Source: Bacteroidota bacterium
GTDB lineage: Bacteria; Bacteroidota; Bacteroidia; Flavobacteriales_F; PHOS-HE28
Reading direction: 5' to 3'
Length of the DNA: 64,000 nt
NCBI GenBank assembly: GCA_029573495.1
Contig: JAKQEI010000198.1
Span: forward strand, 1 to 64,000
Under the pieces are notes generated by a model. The model was not told where the DNA came from. It saw nothing but the letters and a program-made list of their open reading frames with translations, and did not search any database. The position numbers and the translations under genes were made by a program. This document shows positions 34,471 through 43,166 of this stretch, one piece after another. Positions within the stretch are counted from its first letter, which is position 1. Each line of letters opens with the position of its first letter.

Positions 34471-34758
34471 ATGACCGATACCGAGCTCATCCGCGACCTG
34501 CGCCTCCTGCAACGTACCACGCTCATGCTGCAGACCGAACTGCGGCATGGTCATGTGGATACCGACCTGATCGATGCGATCGACCGGATGATGGAACGCG
34601 GGATAACGACCGACCCAAGGTGCGATGAACTGCGCGACGCGGTGGATGCCCTGCGCGAGAACACCCTCACCCCGCGCGATGAACTGCATGGCGATACGAT
34701 CAGGGCCTGCGAAGCGCTGAAGGACCGGATCGACGCCGTGATCGGTCAGCTGGTCTGA
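34471..34758 (+). CDS. Small helical protein of unknown function
   Basis: 95 residues, strongly charged and helical (ELIRDLRLLQRTTLMLQTEL, DLIDAIDRMMERG, CEALKDRIDAVIGQLV). No cysteine or catalytic pattern suggests an enzyme. CATCTTTG, 8 nt upstream, supports the ATG. It converges on the PA2928-like gene. Confidence 0.55.
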   Translation: MTDTELIRDLRLLQRTTLMLQTELRHGHVDTDLIDAIDRMMERGITTDPRCDELRDAVDALRENTLTPRDELHGDTIRACEALKDRIDAVIGQLV

Positions 34759-34766
34759 AGCAGCGC

Positions 34767-36119
34767 TCAGCGCCAGAGTGAATGCGTCACCGCCTTTCCG
34801 CTGGCATGGTCCACGAGCACGAGGATCGGCTCGCTCACCTTGCCGGGCACCGGCAGCCGGGTGCCCATGAACGCCGTGACCTGCCCGCCGGGCAGGATCC
34901 GCTGCAGCTTGAAGCGATCAATGGCGGTGTCCACGTGCCAGATGATCCGGCCCTCCATATCCACGCGCGCCATGACCAGCGTTCCCTTCAAGCCCGGCTC
35001 GGAGGTGTAGAGCATCAAGGCACCGTCCGGTTCCGATGGCCGTATCGGTTCCGATCGTTCGTCCATCCGTAGGAAGGACGCGTTGAGGAATTCCTCCTTT
35101 CCGATGGGATCCATCGAGATGATCCGCCGACTTCCCGTGGTCGCGCTATCCCCTAACAGAGAGCGCTGGAGCCGTCGGAGCTGCCTGGCATCGTTCGCGT
35201 CCGCGATCTTGCGCACCCACTTCCCCGGAGCGTACTCCTTCTCCAACTCAGGAACGGAAAGCAAGCCGAGCCAGGTGTGCTCATCCAGGCACAGGCCGGA
35301 AGCCAGATGGGCATCGATCCGCGGCTGGAACGGTAGTGCACGTCCACCTTGCAGTCCACGCGGATCCCTCGGTTCACCTTGTACCACTTCATAGGTCCGT
35401 AGGTCGACACCTCCCGTTCCATTGACATCGAACCAGAGCGTTCGACCATCACTCCCGAGGATCCTGGCCAGGGAGAACGAGTTGCCCTCGAGCCCTTCCC
35501 GGATGGGCACCTTCCTCGGGGCGGAACCATCAAGTGGGATGAGCAACATGCCGACCGAGTACCGGTCCTTGGAATGATCGCGGTGGAGCGAAGGCGTGTA
35601 GGCCTCCAGCGTCTGCAGCAGGATCGCGACATGCTGCTCCGTGCGCACGGCGTCGCCCAACGGCGTTCCCGGTCCGGGATCGATCACCAGGAATTCGTTC
35701 TTCAACCAGACCACGCCCCCGAAGATCAGTGCGATCGCGCCGACCAACACCGCCAGTTTCACTTTGAGGTCACGATATCTTCCGTACCAGGCGGTGGGTC
35801 CAGCGGTCCTGGGTGTGGGCCGAGGAGCACCATGGCCTCGTCGGATCGTGATCGACCCATCATCGTAACCGATCTCCGCCACGCAACCGGATGCCTTCTG
35901 GCGGATCACTTCATCCGCCACATTGCGCAGGATGTCCCCTCTCCTTTCCATGGCCCAGGGATAGGCCTTCTCCCATTGGGAACGCTCACCCATGCTCACG
36001 ATGGTGATCACATCGCCTCCACCGAACTCCCACCACCCGCTGATGCGCTTCCCGCCCTCTTCATAGCTAACGCTGCCTGACCGGCCTTCCTGCGTGATGA
36101 TCACGTGTGCCCCTCGCAT
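34767..36119 (-). CDS. Membrane-anchored protein resembling the PA2928 family
   Basis: 450 residues. An N-terminal cytoplasmic part (residues 1-125) is followed by one transmembrane helix (VKLAVLVGAIALIFGGVVWL) and a C-terminal periplasmic beta-propeller-like part with GRTLWFDVNGTGGVDLRTYEV, DEHTWLGLLSVPELEKEY and IIWHVDTAIDRFKLQRILPGG. The C-terminal part recalls PA2928-type proteins of unknown function. That comparison rests on recall only. Confidence 0.5.
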   Translation of the reverse strand: MRGAHVIITQEGRSGSVSYEEGGKRISGWWEFGGGDVITIVSMGERSQWEKAYPWAMERRGDILRNVADEVIRQKASGCVAEIGYDDGSITIRRGHGAPRPTPRTAGPTAWYGRYRDLKVKLAVLVGAIALIFGGVVWLKNEFLVIDPGPGTPLGDAVRTEQHVAILLQTLEAYTPSLHRDHSKDRYSVGMLLIPLDGSAPRKVPIREGLEGNSFSLARILGSDGRTLWFDVNGTGGVDLRTYEVVQGEPRDPRGLQGGRALPFQPRIDAHLASGLCLDEHTWLGLLSVPELEKEYAPGKWVRKIADANDARQLRRLQRSLLGDSATTGSRRIISMDPIGKEEFLNASFLRMDERSEPIRPSEPDGALMLYTSEPGLKGTLVMARVDMEGRIIWHVDTAIDRFKLQRILPGGQVTAFMGTRLPVPGKVSEPILVLVDHASGKAVTHSLWR

Positions 36120-36216
36120 GGTGGATCGTTACTTGGTGGTCCAAAGATGATCGGCGTCGCGGATCACGCATCTGGTTCACCTGAGAACGCGATCTTCACG
36201 TCCACAACCCATCACC

Positions 36217-36945
36217 ATGTCCTGGAGGATCGCTCTGGTCGTCGCCGTGATCACCGCGGTGGTCACGGCCATCATCGCCACACTCGTATCCGACAAGGTC
36301 ACGCGCATGCACGGCGTGAGCGACTTCGAGGGTGGACGCGGCATGCTCATCGCCTTCGTGCTGATCCCGGCCGGTTTCATCGGTGGCTTCCTGGTCGGCC
36401 TGCTCGGGACCAAGCTCGTTCATGCCACCGAATGGGGTCAGTTCTGGAAAGCCGCGGGTCTCTCCATCCTCATGGCGCAGCTGGCCTTGCTGCTGATCGC
36501 GGGTCTGAGCCTCCTGTCCGTGCCCCGTCCGCCGCTGATCAACGGCCGGGAGCTCTCCCTGAAGATCGAGGTGCATGTACCCAAGGCTCGTGTCCCCGCA
36601 GATGCGATGGAACCGAACGCTATCCGTCTCAGCGTATACGCAGGGCCGAAGGACAACCATTATGCGGAGATCGACCGGGGTCGGTTCCGCGAGGAGGATG
36701 ACCGCCTCATCGTAACGGCCATCGCCCCGCTCTTCAGCCGCTCCCCTGGTCGCGTCGCCAGCTTCCACATCCTGGATGACACCTGGCTGGCCGCGGACAT
36801 CGACCTGCCCGCGCGACCATCAGAGGCGGATACCTCCTGGTGCGACCTCAAGGCGATGCGCGATGCACGGACCGCTGGAGCCAGCGCGATCATGAGCGAT
36901 GTGCTGATCCGATACCGCGTGATCCTTGATCCAGCTCCGCAGTGA
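36217..36945 (+). CDS. Membrane protein of unknown function
   Basis: 242 residues. Three hydrophobic segments lie in the first 105 residues (ALVVAVITAVVTAIIATLV, LIAFVLIPAGFIGGFLVGLLG, LSILMAQLALLLIAGLSLL), followed by a beta-rich soluble domain with SLKIEVHVPKARVPADAMEPNAIRLSVYAGP. It is divergent from the PA2928-like gene, 97 bp away. Such divergent pairs often function together, but there is no direct evidence. Confidence 0.55.
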   Translation: MSWRIALVVAVITAVVTAIIATLVSDKVTRMHGVSDFEGGRGMLIAFVLIPAGFIGGFLVGLLGTKLVHATEWGQFWKAAGLSILMAQLALLLIAGLSLLSVPRPPLINGRELSLKIEVHVPKARVPADAMEPNAIRLSVYAGPKDNHYAEIDRGRFREEDDRLIVTAIAPLFSRSPGRVASFHILDDTWLAADIDLPARPSEADTSWCDLKAMRDARTAGASAIMSDVLIRYRVILDPAPQ

Positions 36946-36971
36946 GCGGATCAACCTTGAGCCACCGGCGA

Positions 36972-37454
36972 CTAGGCGGCCCGCATCTCAGGCATCGCGC
37001 GCTGGCGATCGCTCTCACCCGTGAAGAGCGAAGCGAGATGGTCAGCGAGCTCATTGTCGCCCAACCGACGCGCCAGATCCACACCTTCCTCCAGGCGGGC
37101 CAGCACGACCTTGCAGAGCACCAGGAAGACCTCGTGCACCCTGTCCTCCATGCGTGCCTCTTCATGTCGAGCTGCCAACGCATGGTGGATCTCGTTGAGC
37201 AGATCATCCGTTTCCGAGCAGGCACAGGGGCGCAGGCGCTCTCCCCAACCCGCGATCAGTCTGTCCAATTCGGCGCGCTGCACCTGCACGCTCGTCACCT
37301 GATCGCGGAAGAAGGCGCCCCAGCGTTGGGTGCGTGTGGCCACCACCGCACGTTGCAACACCACGGGCAATCGGCGGTGGATGAAGTACAGTTCGTACAG
37401 GTGCCGGCGCAGCTGTTCCAGCAGCGCGGGCGGGAGCAGGTTCTTCCTTTCCAT
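36972..37454 (-). CDS. Probable DUF892 (YciE/YciF) ferritin-like protein
   Basis: 160 residues, all helical. The order of landmarks (LRRHLYELYFIHRRLPVVLQRAV, a LDRLIAGWGERLRPCACSETDDLLNEI segment in the place of the usual C-x-A-M-x-G-L, and a C-terminal ARRLGDNELADHLASLFTGE) follows DUF892. The metal ligands are not clear, so the ferritin-like site may be lost. The start at MERKNLL is chosen as the family N-terminus. Confidence 0.5.
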   Translation of the reverse strand: MERKNLLPPALLEQLRRHLYELYFIHRRLPVVLQRAVVATRTQRWGAFFRDQVTSVQVQRAELDRLIAGWGERLRPCACSETDDLLNEIHHALAARHEEARMEDRVHEVFLVLCKVVLARLEEGVDLARRLGDNELADHLASLFTGESDRQRAMPEMRAA

Positions 37455-37680
37455 GTGCAGGTCGATGGAATTAGGCCGATATGTGATCCTCCTGGACCAG
37501 GTGCATGGGGTTCCGGCCATGCCTTACCGATCTCTGCTGCAAAGAACGGTGCGGGTGCCGCCGGAGTTCCAATGAATAGATGATCACCTCTGAGCGCCCG
37601 ACCAATGCGCTCTGGCGACCCACGTCCGCTACTTCCGGCCAACGACGGGATCCAACGAACGATCGTTGATCACGCGGCAT

Positions 37681-38766
37681 TCACCGGCATGCTCCGCGGG
37701 CCACCACTTGCACCCCCGCGCGCCAGGCAGCGCACCTGTTCGGGTAGGTCCTGCCGTCGCAACCGCAGAAGGGATCGTACTCCATCGTACAAAGTCCTTC
37801 GCTCTTGCGCGCCGGGTCCTCACAGGGTGGCTCCTTCAGGATGCGCAGCAGGTGTCCCTCGAACACGTCCTTCTGTTCGACGCTGGCTACATGCCCGGCC
37901 TTCGGCACGATGATGAGGTGGTCATCGGGCAGGCCGTTGCGCGCCGCGATGCCCTGCCCCACAGTCAGCGGGATCAGCCTGTCGCCCTCACCCCAGAGCA
38001 CGAACACCGGCATGGTCCACATGTAGTGTTTGGTCGCATACCGCTCTTCGTTCTTGAGCAGATCCTTCAGAAGTCCGAGGTACACGGCCTGGTGCGCGCT
38101 GAACTTCTTGAAGAGCTGCTTGCGCGCGAAGCCAGGGACCTTCGGTGGTTCGTACATCGACGTTGCCAGCAAGCGGTACATCTCGTCCGGATCCTCCGGT
38201 GTGAACAGGTCCGCGATATCCGTGGCACCACGGCTCCGCGCCACGCTGTCGGCCATGGCGCTCGTATAGTCGCTGGCCGGACCGTCGTAAATGACCAGCG
38301 CGCGGGTGCGGTGCGGCTGTTGTTCGGCGAAGTTGGCGCTGATGGCGCCACCGTACGAGTTGCCTACCACGTATACCGGTTCGTTCACACCAAGGCTGTC
38401 GAGGATCAACGCCAGATGTTCCACCTGGCGGTCCACGCTGGAGCCGTTCCATTGCACGGTGCTTCCACCATGCCCGATCAGGTCGGGCACGATCAGGTCG
38501 AAATGTTGTGACAAGGTGGACAGGTTAGCCGCCCACATCGCGTGACTGCTCGTGATGCCATGCACCAGCATCAAGCGTGGCTTGCCTCCACTGTTCAGGC
38601 TCTTGCTGACATACGTAAAGTGCGGACCCATCTCATCGGTGAAGGTGCGAGCCTCGAGGCCGTTCGCATCAAAGGCCCGGCGAGCCCGCTTCTCCGCGAT
38701 CCGGTTCACATTGCATGCAGCGAACAGTAAGGCGAGGCCTGAGGCTAGAAGGAGCGCGCGCGACAT
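37681..38766 (-). CDS. Alpha/beta hydrolase lipoprotein fused to a C-terminal Kazal-type domain
   Basis: 361 residues. The N-terminus MSRALLLASGLALLFAAC is a lipobox. Hydrolase landmarks are LVHGITSSHAMW, PDLIGHGGST, the nucleophile elbow GNSYGG, VIYDGPAS and PKAGHVASVEQ. The last 47 residues contain six cysteines in Kazal spacing (C-x11-C, then YDPFCGCDGRTYPNRC and ARGAC), the signature of Kazal serine-protease inhibitors. The reading frame is continuous, so this is one polypeptide. The inhibitor domain may protect the enzyme or its host surface from proteases. Confidence 0.85.
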   Translation of the reverse strand: MSRALLLASGLALLFAACNVNRIAEKRARRAFDANGLEARTFTDEMGPHFTYVSKSLNSGGKPRLMLVHGITSSHAMWAANLSTLSQHFDLIVPDLIGHGGSTVQWNGSSVDRQVEHLALILDSLGVNEPVYVVGNSYGGAISANFAEQQPHRTRALVIYDGPASDYTSAMADSVARSRGATDIADLFTPEDPDEMYRLLATSMYEPPKVPGFARKQLFKKFSAHQAVYLGLLKDLLKNEERYATKHYMWTMPVFVLWGEGDRLIPLTVGQGIAARNGLPDDHLIIVPKAGHVASVEQKDVFEGHLLRILKEPPCEDPARKSEGLCTMEYDPFCGCDGRTYPNRCAAWRAGVQVVARGACR

Positions 38767-38868
38767 GGGGAACGGAAGGTTGGAGCCGCCGGGAAGTTAA
38801 CCCGGTTGAACGCATGACGGCCGCCTGATCCATGGCGGACCGGGCGGCCGTGATCGCTGGAACGGGGC

Positions 38869-39297
38869 TTATCGCTTGAACAGGTTCCCCAACATGCCTT
38901 TGGCCATCCCGGCCAGTCCTTCGCCACCCAGCAGGGACTGGAGGTTCTTCGCGTCCCCGCCCACATGGCGGCTCACCAGGTCGGTGATCAGGGGCAGCAG
39001 CATCCCGGACACACCGCTTGCCTTGCTGCTTTCCAGGCCGATCTGCCCGGTCAATTTATTCTGCAACAACCCGCCGATCTTCTCCATCAATCCGTCGGCA
39101 CCGGTGGAGTTGGCACCGCTGCTGAAGAGGCTCAACGCGTCATCCAGGCCGAAGCCATTATCACCGGCCACGGCCTCCTTCACACTGTCGGCGGCGGCTT
39201 TCACCGAACCACCCGCCTGTTTCTCGTCCAGTCCGAACTGGTTCATGAGCTGTGGAACGGCTTGTTGCTGGAGCGTCTTGAGGATCTGATCGAACAT
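38869..39297 (-). CDS. DUF937 domain protein
   Basis: 142 residues from MFDQILKTLQQQAVPQLMNQFGL. The low-complexity Gly/Ser/Leu pattern and the paired MLLPLITDLVSRHVGGD...LAGMAKGMLGNLF are typical of DUF937/YidB-like proteins of unknown role. A TACCTTGT box (39334-39341) lies 36 nt upstream. It is divergent from the enoyl-CoA hydratase gene. Confidence 0.7.
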   Translation of the reverse strand: MFDQILKTLQQQAVPQLMNQFGLDEKQAGGSVKAAADSVKEAVAGDNGFGLDDALSLFSSGANSTGADGLMEKIGGLLQNKLTGQIGLESSKASGVSGMLLPLITDLVSRHVGGDAKNLQSLLGGEGLAGMAKGMLGNLFKR

Positions 39298-39391
39298 GGT
39301 CGTGTTGTTTTTCGAGTTCACGTTTCTGACGCCACAAGGTACATCGGTCACGGACCAGGGCCGAACTTTGTCCGCACAAGCGACGACCATC

Positions 39392-40162
39392 ATGAGCGAC
39401 GGCTACGTGAACCAACGGATCCAGGACGGGATCGCCACCGTCACCTTCCATCATCCGAAGAGCAACAGCCTGCCCGGCCACATCCTACGCGGAATGGCCG
39501 ATGCGATCACCGCCTGCGGCAAGGATCCATCGGTGCGTGTGATCGTGCTGCGCAGTGATGGCGAGAAGGCCTTTTGCGCAGGTGCGAGTTTTGATGAGCT
39601 TGTCTCCATCGAGGATGCGGAGACCGGGCTCCGGTTCTTCAGCGGCTTCGCGCATGTGATCAACGCCATCCGCAAGGCGCCCGTGCTGGTGATCGGGCGC
39701 ATCCATGCACACACCGTTGGTGGTGGTGTCGGGCTTGCCTGTGCGGTGGACATCGCCTACGCGCACCAAAAGGCCAGCGCACGGCTCAGCGAGCTCGCCA
39801 TCGGCATCGGTCCCTTCGTGGTGGGTCCGGCGGTGGAGCGCAAGGTGGGTACCGGCACCTTCGGGTTGCTAAGCGCCTCCCCGGCCCTGCGCCGCGAGGC
39901 CGACTGGTGCGTCAGCCGTGGCTTGTACGCCGAGACCTTTCCGACCATCGAGGCGCTGGACGCCCGCATCGAAGCGCACACCAGGGAACTGGCGGGATAC
40001 AGCCCCGAAGCCATGGCCGAGCTGAAGGCCGTGATGTGGAAAGGCACCGACGATTGGGATGAACTCCTGATCGAACGCGCCAAGATCAGCGGACGCCTTG
40101 TGCTGAGCGACTTCACCCGCGAGGCCATCGCGAAGTTCAAAGCCGCGGTGGCGAAGGGCTAA
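39392..40162 (+). CDS. Enoyl-CoA hydratase/isomerase family protein
   Basis: 256 residues of the crotonase fold. The oxyanion-hole segment KAFCAGASFDEL and the helix start HTVGGGVGLACAVDIAYA are present. A later SPEAMAELKAVMWKGTDDWDELL region is as in Bacteroidetes enoyl-CoA hydratases acting on branched-chain or aromatic acyl-CoA. The exact substrate cannot be given. The two gene ends overlap by 4 bp with the convergent DUF4293 gene. Confidence 0.88.
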   Translation: MSDGYVNQRIQDGIATVTFHHPKSNSLPGHILRGMADAITACGKDPSVRVIVLRSDGEKAFCAGASFDELVSIEDAETGLRFFSGFAHVINAIRKAPVLVIGRIHAHTVGGGVGLACAVDIAYAHQKASARLSELAIGIGPFVVGPAVERKVGTGTFGLLSASPALRREADWCVSRGLYAETFPTIEALDARIEAHTRELAGYSPEAMAELKAVMWKGTDDWDELLIERAKISGRLVLSDFTREAIAKFKAAVAKG

Positions 40163-40635
40163 CGCAACCGCTCCGTACTGCGCACCAAGGCCTCGTCAGC
40201 CCGAATGGCGCGCTCCGCCAGGAACGAGAGGATGAGGGTGCCCAACGGGAGGTAGAAGCCAGCGCCGTAGGTGCCTGAGACCAGCCCTCCGTTGCGGCCC
40301 AGATAGCTCTGCAGACTGTTGTCCGTGATGAAGAGGAAGGCGATCACCGCGAGCGTGACGATGTACGTACCCCGCACGAAGCGCATCTGTCGAGGACGGT
40401 TCTTGTATAGGAGGATGCAACCCAACAGGGCCACGCCGATCACCGTGAGCAGGACGCTGAACGGCAGCTTCAAGTCCACATCAACCACCTCGGTCCCTTC
40501 AGCGTTGAAGAAGCCGGTGGTGCGGAAGATGAACTGATCGCCCGCGTGCTCATAGCTCACCACCGGGAAGAGCCAGGTAGCCAGGGCCATCAGGGCTGCC
40601 ACCACCAGATAGATCGTTTGTTTCCGCTGCCACAT
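40159..40635 (-). CDS. DUF4293 family membrane protein
   Basis: 158 residues with four hydrophobic segments, beginning MWQRKQTIYLVVAALMALATWLFP, the DUF4293 signature. A soluble loop (YEHAGDQFIFRTTGFFNAEGTEVVDVDLKLP) lies between the first two helices. The gene is characteristically found next to rho in Bacteroidetes, as here, transcribed divergently. Function unknown. Confidence 0.85.
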   Translation of the reverse strand: MWQRKQTIYLVVAALMALATWLFPVVSYEHAGDQFIFRTTGFFNAEGTEVVDVDLKLPFSVLLTVIGVALLGCILLYKNRPRQMRFVRGTYIVTLAVIAFLFITDNSLQSYLGRNGGLVSGTYGAGFYLPLGTLILSFLAERAIRADEALVRSTERLR

Positions 40636-40656
40636 GGGTGTTGCTGCTTGCGGGTG

Positions 40657-40682
40657 CGAAGCTAACCCGGAGGGTACTTTGC
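40657..40682. promoter_or_regulatory. Back-to-back promoter boxes of DUF4293 and rho
   Basis: TAGCTTCG on the minus strand (40657-40664) and TACTTTGC on the plus strand (40675-40682) are separated by 10 bp. The two RNA polymerase sites must overlap, so the promoters are probably mutually exclusive. The rho transcript would carry a leader of about 170 nt. Confidence 0.55.
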
Positions 40683-40858
40683 ATTTTGAACGGAAGGCCG
40701 TATCATTGCACCGCATTGCCGGGACCCGGGGATCTCCCCGATGGCCGATGGCCGGTCCCACTCCCTTCGAACCGTTTTCCTACTGTTCTGAACACTGAAG
40801 CCCGCCGGGCTTTCCACCGGACCCAAGCGGTCCATCCCCAACCACATCCGATCGTCGC

Positions 40859-42676
40859 ATGTACGACCAGACCGCACTCAGCGGCATGAAGCTCTCCGAA
40901 CTGAAGGAGATCGCCCGCGAGCTGAAACTGAAGAAGGCCGAATCCCTCAAGAAGGTCGACCTGATCACCAAGATCCTTGAGGCACAAGGCGCCAAGGGGG
41001 ACAAGCCCAAGTCCATCGGTCCCGACTTCGTGGGGGATGACGCGGCGCTGACCGAACTGGCCACGGCTGACGAACCACTGCCCGTGGAGGATCCCGAACC
41101 TCCGGCACCGGATGACGACGAGGATGAGGATGATGACGATGATGAGGAGAACGGAGAAGAGGATGAGGAAGAGGAGGAGGAAGAGAGCGGCACCGAAGCC
41201 GTGAAGCCGGATGCCCCACCCCCCGTGGCCCCAGTTGGCGACGAAGGCAGGAACCAGGATCGCGGGCGACGGGAGCGCATCCCACATGACCAGAACCGCG
41301 GCCGGGATCGCGACCAGCAGCGGGAGGACCGGCCCCAGGAGCAACGGCACGAGCGCGGCCAACGTGGTGATCGCGATCAGCGCAACGACCGGGACCAACG
41401 CAACGACAACGACCGTAGGGACCGCCACCAGAACGAGCGTCGCGATCAACGCAACGATCGCAACCAGGACCAGCGCAACGACCGGCAGGACCGTGACCAG
41501 CCGCGCAACGACCAACGGAACGACCAGCGCCAGCAGCCCCAGCAACGGGAGCAACTGAGCTTCGACGCCTTCGTGGAGACCGAAGGGGTGCTGGAAGTGA
41601 TGCCCGAGGGCTACGGATTCCTGCGCAGCAGCGACTACAACTACCTGGCATCACCGGACGATGTGTTCGTGAGCCAGCAGCAGATCAAACAGTACGGCCT
41701 GAAGCTCGGGGACACCGTGCACGGCTACGTGCGCCCGCCTCGCGAAGGCGACAAGTACTTCCCGCTGGTGAAGGTGGACGTGATCAACGGTCGGGATCCG
41801 GAATGGGTGCGCGACCGGGTGCCCTTCAAGTTCCTCACCCCGTTGTTCCCGGACGAGAAGTTCAACCTGGCCGGCAAGGACACCAACATCAGCATGCGGG
41901 TGCTGGACCTCTTCTCCCCCATCGGCAAGGGCCAGCGCGGACTGATCGTGGCGCAACCGAAGACCGGTAAGACGGTGCTCCTGAAGGACGTGGCCAACGC
42001 GATCGCCGCGAACCACCCGGAGGTCTACCTCATCGTATTGCTGATCGATGAACGTCCGGAGGAAGTGACCGATATGGCCCGCAGTGTGAACGCAGAGGTC
42101 ATCGCCAGCACCTTCGACGAACCCGCGGCACGCCACGTTCAGGTGGCCGGCATCGTCCTGGAGAAAGCGAAGGCCCTCACCGAATGTGGTCACGATGTGG
42201 TCATCCTCCTGGACAGCATCACGCGCCTGGCGCGCGCGTACAACACCGTGCAACCCGCCAGCGGCAAGATCCTCAGCGGCGGTGTGGACGCCAATGCCCT
42301 GCAGAAGCCGAAGCGCTTCTTCGGTGCGGCACGGAAGATCGAGAACGGTGGATCCCTCACGATCCTGGCCACGGCCCTGGTGGATACCGGCAGCAAGATG
42401 GACGAGGTGATCTTCGAGGAGTTCAAGGGCACCGGCAACATGGAACTGCAGCTCGACCGGAAGATCAGCAACCGCCGGATCTTCCCAGCCATCGACATCC
42501 TCAGCAGTGGAACACGTCGTGACGACCTCCTGCACCACAAGGACGTGCTCCAACGCACCTGGATCCTGCGCAAGCACCTTGCTGACATGAACAGTGTGGA
42601 AGCCATGGAGTTCGTGAAGAAGCACATGGAGGGAACGAAGAGCAATGAGGAGTTCCTGGTGAGTATGAACGGCTGA
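40859..42676 (+). CDS. rho: Transcription termination factor Rho with disordered insert
   Basis: 605 residues. Residues 1-45 are the Rho N-terminal SAP-like helix bundle ([23 protein letters not shown]). Residues 75-115 are almost purely acidic, and 125-238 are an Arg/Asn/Asp/Gln-rich low-complexity stretch. The cold-shock RNA-binding fold follows ([19 protein letters not shown], from about 243), then the ATPase with Walker [38 protein letters not shown] and the Q-/R-loop region. Bacteroidetes Rho proteins commonly carry such inserts; in Bacteroides one has been linked to condensate formation. Confidence 0.95.
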   Translation: MYDQTALSGMKLSELKEIARELKLKKAESLKKVDLITKILEAQGAKGDKPKSIGPDFVGDDAALTELATADEPLPVEDPEPPAPDDDEDEDDDDDEENGEEDEEEEEEESGTEAVKPDAPPPVAPVGDEGRNQDRGRRERIPHDQNRGRDRDQQREDRPQEQRHERGQRGDRDQRNDRDQRNDNDRRDRHQNERRDQRNDRNQDQRNDRQDRDQPRNDQRNDQRQQPQQREQLSFDAFVETEGVLEVMPEGYGFLRSSDYNYLASPDDVFVSQQQIKQYGLKLGDTVHGYVRPPREGDKYFPLVKVDVINGRDPEWVRDRVPFKFLTPLFPDEKFNLAGKDTNISMRVLDLFSPIGKGQRGLIVAQPKTGKTVLLKDVANAIAANHPEVYLIVLLIDERPEEVTDMARSVNAEVIASTFDEPAARHVQVAGIVLEKAKALTECGHDVVILLDSITRLARAYNTVQPASGKILSGGVDANALQKPKRFFGAARKIENGGSLTILATALVDTGSKMDEVIFEEFKGTGNMELQLDRKISNRRIFPAIDILSSGTRRDDLLHHKDVLQRTWILRKHLADMNSVEAMEFVKKHMEGTKSNEEFLVSMNG

Positions 42677-43152
42677 TGAGACTCGCCCTCCTCGGTGTCT
42701 TCGGGGTCATGGCCCTGCGCCTCCTGCTCTTCAAACTCGGGCGCTCTCCGGAAGGCACGGAATTCATGCTCGTGCACTTCCTGGCCTTGGTCACCATCGT
42801 GTTCTTTAGCGGACAAAGGCTGATCTCACAGGACCCAGCCACCTCCTTCCCGGACCTCGTGCGCGAAGGTTTCAAGGGAGCCGCCGTTTACGCCCTGCTC
42901 TTCGGACTATTCCTGCTCGGCTACTACCGCTGGGTGGAACCCGACCATTTCCACTTGCGCGTGGAGGAACTGGTGGCGCGCGGAACGGCCGATGGCCAGC
43001 CCGAGGACGTGATCCGGCCTCGGATGGAGAAGTTCTTCACGCCGTTCAACTATGCCAGTATGACCTTCTTCACACTGCTGATCGTGGGAGGGTTCAATGC
43101 GCTGGCGGTGGGCCTCATCCACCACAAGGTGCTGCGGCGCATCCGGGGATAG
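42676..43152 (+). CDS. DUF4199-like membrane protein
   Basis: 158 residues with four hydrophobic segments. A charged loop ([26 protein letters not shown]) precedes the last pair, and the end is [16 protein letters not shown]-like, matching DUF4199 proteins of Bacteroidetes. It overlaps the rho stop by one base (TGATG), so it is translationally coupled to rho. Function unknown. Confidence 0.6.
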   Translation: MRLALLGVFGVMALRLLLFKLGRSPEGTEFMLVHFLALVTIVFFSGQRLISQDPATSFPDLVREGFKGAAVYALLFGLFLLGYYRWVEPDHFHLRVEELVARGTADGQPEDVIRPRMEKFFTPFNYASMTFFTLLIVGGFNALAVGLIHHKVLRRIRG

Positions 43153-43166
43153 TTCGCGCGACCGGT

